From assembly GCA_013399895.1 (NCBI GenBank), contig VXBA01003447.1, forward strand, positions 490,085 to 554,084: a stretch of 64,000 nucleotides of DNA, in the 5' to 3' direction. Source of the DNA: Serilophus lunatus. Its lineage: Eukaryota; Chordata; Aves; Passeriformes; Eurylaimidae. Positions within the stretch are counted from its first letter, which is position 1, and each line of letters begins with the position of its first letter. The notes below the pieces were generated by a model, which was given only the letters and a program-made list of their open reading frames with translations, did no database searches and was not told the DNA's origin. Made by a program: the position numbers and the translations under genes. Shown one piece after another: positions 63,401-64,000 of this stretch.

Positions 63401-64000
63401 CACATTGTCTAGGAGGGTTCTGTTCGGGAAAGCAGTACTTCAAATACTATTATCATCTCAGCAGCAGGTCACAAGAGGCCTATTATTACTTCATAGAATT
63501 TTATTTTTTAGGCAGTTAAAGCAAGAAATTTAAACTGAGATGAGTTTGTTTTGGTTAGTGTTGGGCTTTTATCTTTTATGCAAAAAATAATTTCTCATTT
63601 GATTTGCTTAAATATATATGTATAAACGCCCCTGCCAAAAAAGTGACCAGGTTTTTTTCAAGGAAAATAACTTAGTCTTTTCTTTGAAAAATATTAATGT
63701 AAATTTTATCTTATTCTAGTTAACCTCTGTTAAAATTATTAAATTGGTCAACACTGTATCTATGGTAAACCAAATTACTTGGAGGAACTCTATGTTAAAA
63801 GAAGGAAAAAATAATACGAATTGCCCATTTTAAAAAATATTATTTTTAACAGATATGAACTAAGTCCTCAGAGAAATATCCTTTCTGTTCCTTTTATTGC
63901 ACCTCTCTCTAGTCACCTTGCTATCCCATATTTCTCTTTTCTTGTCTAATCTGAAATCACTGCAATCTCCTCTAAAATTGCTGGGAACTCAATACGGCAC
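60436..64000. other. unique AT-rich non-coding DNA
   Basis: No gene, RNA or mobile element recognised. A short T-rich tract with TTTG units lies at 61505-61524. Open frames of up to 88 codons here look random. Confidence 0.5.

Overview
The window is vertebrate and almost certainly from a bird. The evidence is the repeat content: about ten fragments of CR1 (chicken repeat 1) LINEs, recognisable from their 3' tails (variants of TTCTATGATTCTG) and their reverse-transcriptase segments, plus long terminal repeats (LTRs) of avian endogenous retroviruses. One LTR (40582-41139) belongs to the avian ERVL-type family that starts near TGTGATGGTTTTGG and carries ATTAAACTGTCTTTATCTC. The sequence is AT-rich with few CpGs outside the repeats. 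I see no bacterial-style operons, rRNA, tRNA, CRISPR array or intact protein-coding gene. It reads as a gene-poor intergenic or deep-intronic stretch.

Layout. 1-3890 is unique AT-rich DNA with a (TG)n tract. 3895-5262 holds two forward CR1 pieces, the first with a perfect 36-bp palindrome. 5263-10690 is unique apart from a possible 111-bp exon (8870-8980). 10690-11110 is a GC-rich island with a tight cluster of promoter motifs. 12609-12960 holds a possible small LTR and a CR1 tail. 13227-15055 is a reverse-oriented CR1 split by a 1.39-kb solo LTR (LTR A). 15056-25984 is unique. 25985-27493 is the longest ungapped CR1 copy, forward, with in-frame remnants of the reverse transcriptase. 27494-31705 is unique apart from a T-rich tract and a possible 61-bp exon. 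31706-32130 is a reverse CR1. 35211-36694 is LTR B, with an internal tandem repeat. 38320-39010 is a reverse CR1. 40582-41139 is LTR D. 43840-43975 is a short reverse CR1. 45872-46047 (minus) is a possible signal-peptide exon. 55578-55662 is a CR1 tail. 57479-60435 is a reverse CR1 broken by two LTRs (442 bp and 1199 bp) and by a (TCCA)19 microsatellite. The rest is unique.

No set of genes works together here. The main content is a readable history of retroelement insertions: LTRs A, B and C share ends, orientation and 5-bp target-site duplications, and A and C landed inside older CR1 copies, so relative ages can be ordered. The GC-rich island and the three possible exons are the only places where host gene function might lie; none is proven. 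I found no sign of a new multi-gene system.
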